The notes under the pieces are model-generated. The model had not been told where the DNA came from. It saw only the letters and a list, made by a program, of their open reading frames with translations, and ran no database searches. Of a stretch of DNA of 14,456 nt, positions 13,188 through 14,456 are shown in pieces. The first letter of the stretch is position 1, and each line of letters begins with the position of its first letter. The stretch comes from Spirochaetaceae bacterium. Its GTDB lineage: Bacteria; Spirochaetota; Spirochaetia; DSM-27196; Salinispiraceae. The translations under genes and the position numbers were made by a program. The stretch lies in contig SKVS01000279.1 in the NCBI GenBank assembly GCA_007129335.1, positions 1 to 14,456 on the forward strand. Direction: 5' to 3'.

Positions 13188-14216
13188 ATGAAAAGGTTCA
13201 CAGTATTGGCTCTTTGCCTGCTGCTCATGGTTAGCACAGGCTTTGGTGTATTTGCAGGAGGAGGTCAAGCACGCCAGGCAGATACAAGAATTTCAGTTGC
13301 AATGGTTACCGACGTTGGTGGGGTAAACGACCAGAGTTTTAACCAATCAGCATGGGAAGGACTTCAAAGGGCTCAAGCAGAGCTGGGAATTCGGGCATCC
13401 TACCTGGAATCGAACCAGTCTGCCGATTATCCCAGAAACCTTGAAACTCTCATGGATGCAAACAACGATCTCATTTGGGGCATTGGCTTCCTTATGGGAG
13501 ATGTTATACTGGAAGAAGCCCTTGCAAATCCGAACCAGAAATTTGCAATTATCGATATGGCTTACGAAAATACCCCAGCGAACCTTATTGGGGTAGTCTT
13601 CCGCGAACAAGAACCTTCTTTCCTTGTTGGTTATATTGCGGGAAAAATGACCCAGTCAAACATTGTTGGATTTGTTGGTGGAATTAAATTTGCTCTTATC
13701 GAGAAGTTTGAGTTCGGCTTCCGTGCAGGTGTTGCTCTTGCAAATCCTGATGCAGAAGTGCTTGTTCAATATGCTGAGTCTTTTACCGACGCAGCCAGGG
13801 GTAAGGCCATTGCAAATCAAATGTACCAAAACGGTGCGGATATTGTATTCCATGCTTCCGGCGGTGTAGGTGACGGAGTCATTGAAGCAGCCCGGGAACA
13901 AGGCCGATGGGCCATCGGGGTAGACCGGGATCAAAACGATCTGGCTCCAGATAATGTACTTACCTCTGCAATGAAGCGGGTTGACAATGCAATGTTCAAT
14001 GTTGCCAGAGCGCTGGTTGACGGGGCATTCCCTGGCGGAACAACCGTTGAATACGGTCTGGCAGAAGGCGGGGTAGGTATTGCTCCCACTTCCAGCAAGC
14101 ACGTGCCTGCTGCAATCCTTACCGAAGTTGCAAACCTGGAACAAAGAATTATTTCTGGCGAACTGAGTGTACCCTTCGACCAGGCAACCTTTACTGCTTT
14201 TCTCGCATCCCGTTAA
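13188..14216 (+). CDS. BMP/PnrA-family nucleoside-binding protein of an ABC transporter
   Basis: This is a periplasmic substrate-binding protein of the Bmp/Med family, whose Treponema pallidum member PnrA (TmpC) binds purine nucleosides. The 342-residue product has a signal peptide (1-23) ending in GVFA before GGGQ. The mature start ISVAMVTDVGGVNDQSFNQSAWEG is the family signature, with Asp and Phe residues that contact the nucleoside. Later landmarks are GFLMGDVILE, VVFREQEPSFLVGYIAG, VGFVGGIKF, FHASGGVGDGV and AIGVDRDQNDLAP. There is no lipobox Cys at the cleavage site, unlike most BMP lipoproteins; Cys10 is inside the hydrophobic core. A strong GAGGAGG (13177-13183) precedes the ATG. It is followed by a terminator and then the ATPase gene. 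Confidence 0.95.
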   Translation: MKRFTVLALCLLLMVSTGFGVFAGGGQARQADTRISVAMVTDVGGVNDQSFNQSAWEGLQRAQAELGIRASYLESNQSADYPRNLETLMDANNDLIWGIGFLMGDVILEEALANPNQKFAIIDMAYENTPANLIGVVFREQEPSFLVGYIAGKMTQSNIVGFVGGIKFALIEKFEFGFRAGVALANPDAEVLVQYAESFTDAARGKAIANQMYQNGADIVFHASGGVGDGVIEAAREQGRWAIGVDRDQNDLAPDNVLTSAMKRVDNAMFNVARALVDGAFPGGTTVEYGLAEGGVGIAPTSSKHVPAAILTEVANLEQRIISGELSVPFDQATFTAFLASR

Positions 14217-14229
14217 AGGATAAAATTTG

Positions 14230-14259
14230 ACCCGGTTGAACATTCAACCGGGTTTTTTT
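14230..14259 (+). terminator. Rho-independent terminator after the BMP gene
   Basis: A perfect 10-bp stem, ACCCGGTTGA (14230-14239) with TCAACCGGGT (14244-14253), closes an ACAT loop and runs into seven T residues (14253-14259). It lies 13 bases after the BMP stop and before the ATPase gene. Partial read-through would give high binding protein and lower ATPase/permease output. Confidence 0.93.
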
Positions 14260-14264
14260 GAGCC

Positions 14265-14277
14265 GGGGGGGGTTTTT
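14265..14277 (+). repeat. G8T5 homopolymer tract between the BMP and ATPase genes
   Basis: Eight consecutive G residues (14265-14272) followed by five T residues lie between the terminator and the ATPase start, 51 bases before its ATG. A weak promoter-like pair, TTAAGA (14276-14281) and TACTCT (14299-14304) with 17 bases between, abuts the tract. Confidence 0.9.
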
Positions 14278-14323
14278 AAGAATCTCTCAGGGCTTAATTA
14301 CTCTTACTTTCCCGGAGGTAGAA

Positions 14324-14456
14324 ATGGAACTTGCGGTAGAAATGAATAACATCACCAAGATGTTTGGTGACTTCAAGGCAAACGACTCAATTTCCTTGGA
14401 TGTCAGAAAGGCTGAGGTCCACGCATTGCTCGGAGAAAACGGTGCTGGAAAAACCA
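14324..14456 (+). CDS. ABC transporter ATP-binding protein (nucleoside/sugar type), 5' end
   Basis: Only the first 44 codons are in the window; the gene runs off the right edge. The product begins [20 protein letters not shown], then [23 protein letters not shown], giving the A-loop aromatic (Phe15) and Walker A. This matches the RbsA/YufO-like duplicated ATPases that energise BMP-dependent nucleoside importers, normally about 500 residues. GGAGG at 14314-14318 lies 5 bases before the ATG. It follows the BMP gene by 107 bases with a terminator and G8 tract between. Permease genes are expected further right. Confidence 0.93.
   Translation, partial: MELAVEMNNITKMFGDFKANDSISLDVRKAEVHALLGENGAGKT

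Noticed and set aside
13656-14243. Minus-strand open frame of 195 codons
   Set aside because: It is antisense to the clearly conserved BMP protein and begins within the terminator; a shadow frame.

Overview
The window looks like ordinary chromosomal DNA from a diderm, probably anaerobic spirochaete of the Treponema/Spirochaeta group. The evidence is a BMP/PnrA (TmpC)-type nucleoside-binding protein whose signal peptide ends in the spirochaete-style FAGG, a large protein resembling a spirochaete-restricted family of unknown function, and moderate GC by eye. There are no rRNA or tRNA genes, insertion sequences, prophage genes or CRISPR array.

Layout. (1) Positions 1-3261, plus strand: the 3' end of an unidentified gene, a reductive activator of corrinoid proteins (2Fe-2S plus ASKHA ATPase), and a PocR-domain AraC-family regulator. 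They are packed as one operon, the end of a cobamide-dependent methyl-transfer module that continues to the left. (2) 3322-5280, minus: a 652-residue protein of unknown function, with four copies of a 9-bp repeat at its 3' end. (3) 5401-7015: msrA, a small four-helix membrane protein behind a candidate promoter/operator, and a convergent universal stress protein with a good promoter; the theme is stress and redox. (4) 7212-8522, minus: a lipoprotein with two SH3-like regions. It is divergent from a malate/L-lactate dehydrogenase-type oxidoreductase (8576-9589) that lacks a ribosome binding site and may be leaderless. (5) 9594-10151, minus: a small DUF1707/LiaF-like protein, divergent from a two-gene operon (10208-11784) of a SAM methyltransferase and an acyl-ACP thioesterase joined by a TAATG overlap. 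(6) 11867 to the right edge, plus: a thymidine-kinase-like P-loop protein with an extra C-terminal domain, then a BMP-type nucleoside-binding protein, a strong terminator, a G8 tract and the start of the cognate ABC ATPase.

How the genes fit together. The left end is corrinoid metabolism: the activator re-reduces inactive cob(II)alamin on a methyltransferase partner encoded outside the window, and PocR-AraC probably senses the inducer. The right end is nucleoside uptake next to a thymidine-kinase-like protein, which makes a salvage or nucleoside-sensing link plausible. The middle is a set of short transcription units for stress, envelope and lipid functions. The items most worth a second look are the thymidine-kinase/putative winged-helix protein beside the nucleoside transporter, the palindrome and tandem repeats at that transporter's promoter, the G8 tract between its first two genes, and the candidate leaderless oxidoreductase. 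I do not see a clear new multi-gene defence or mobile system here.
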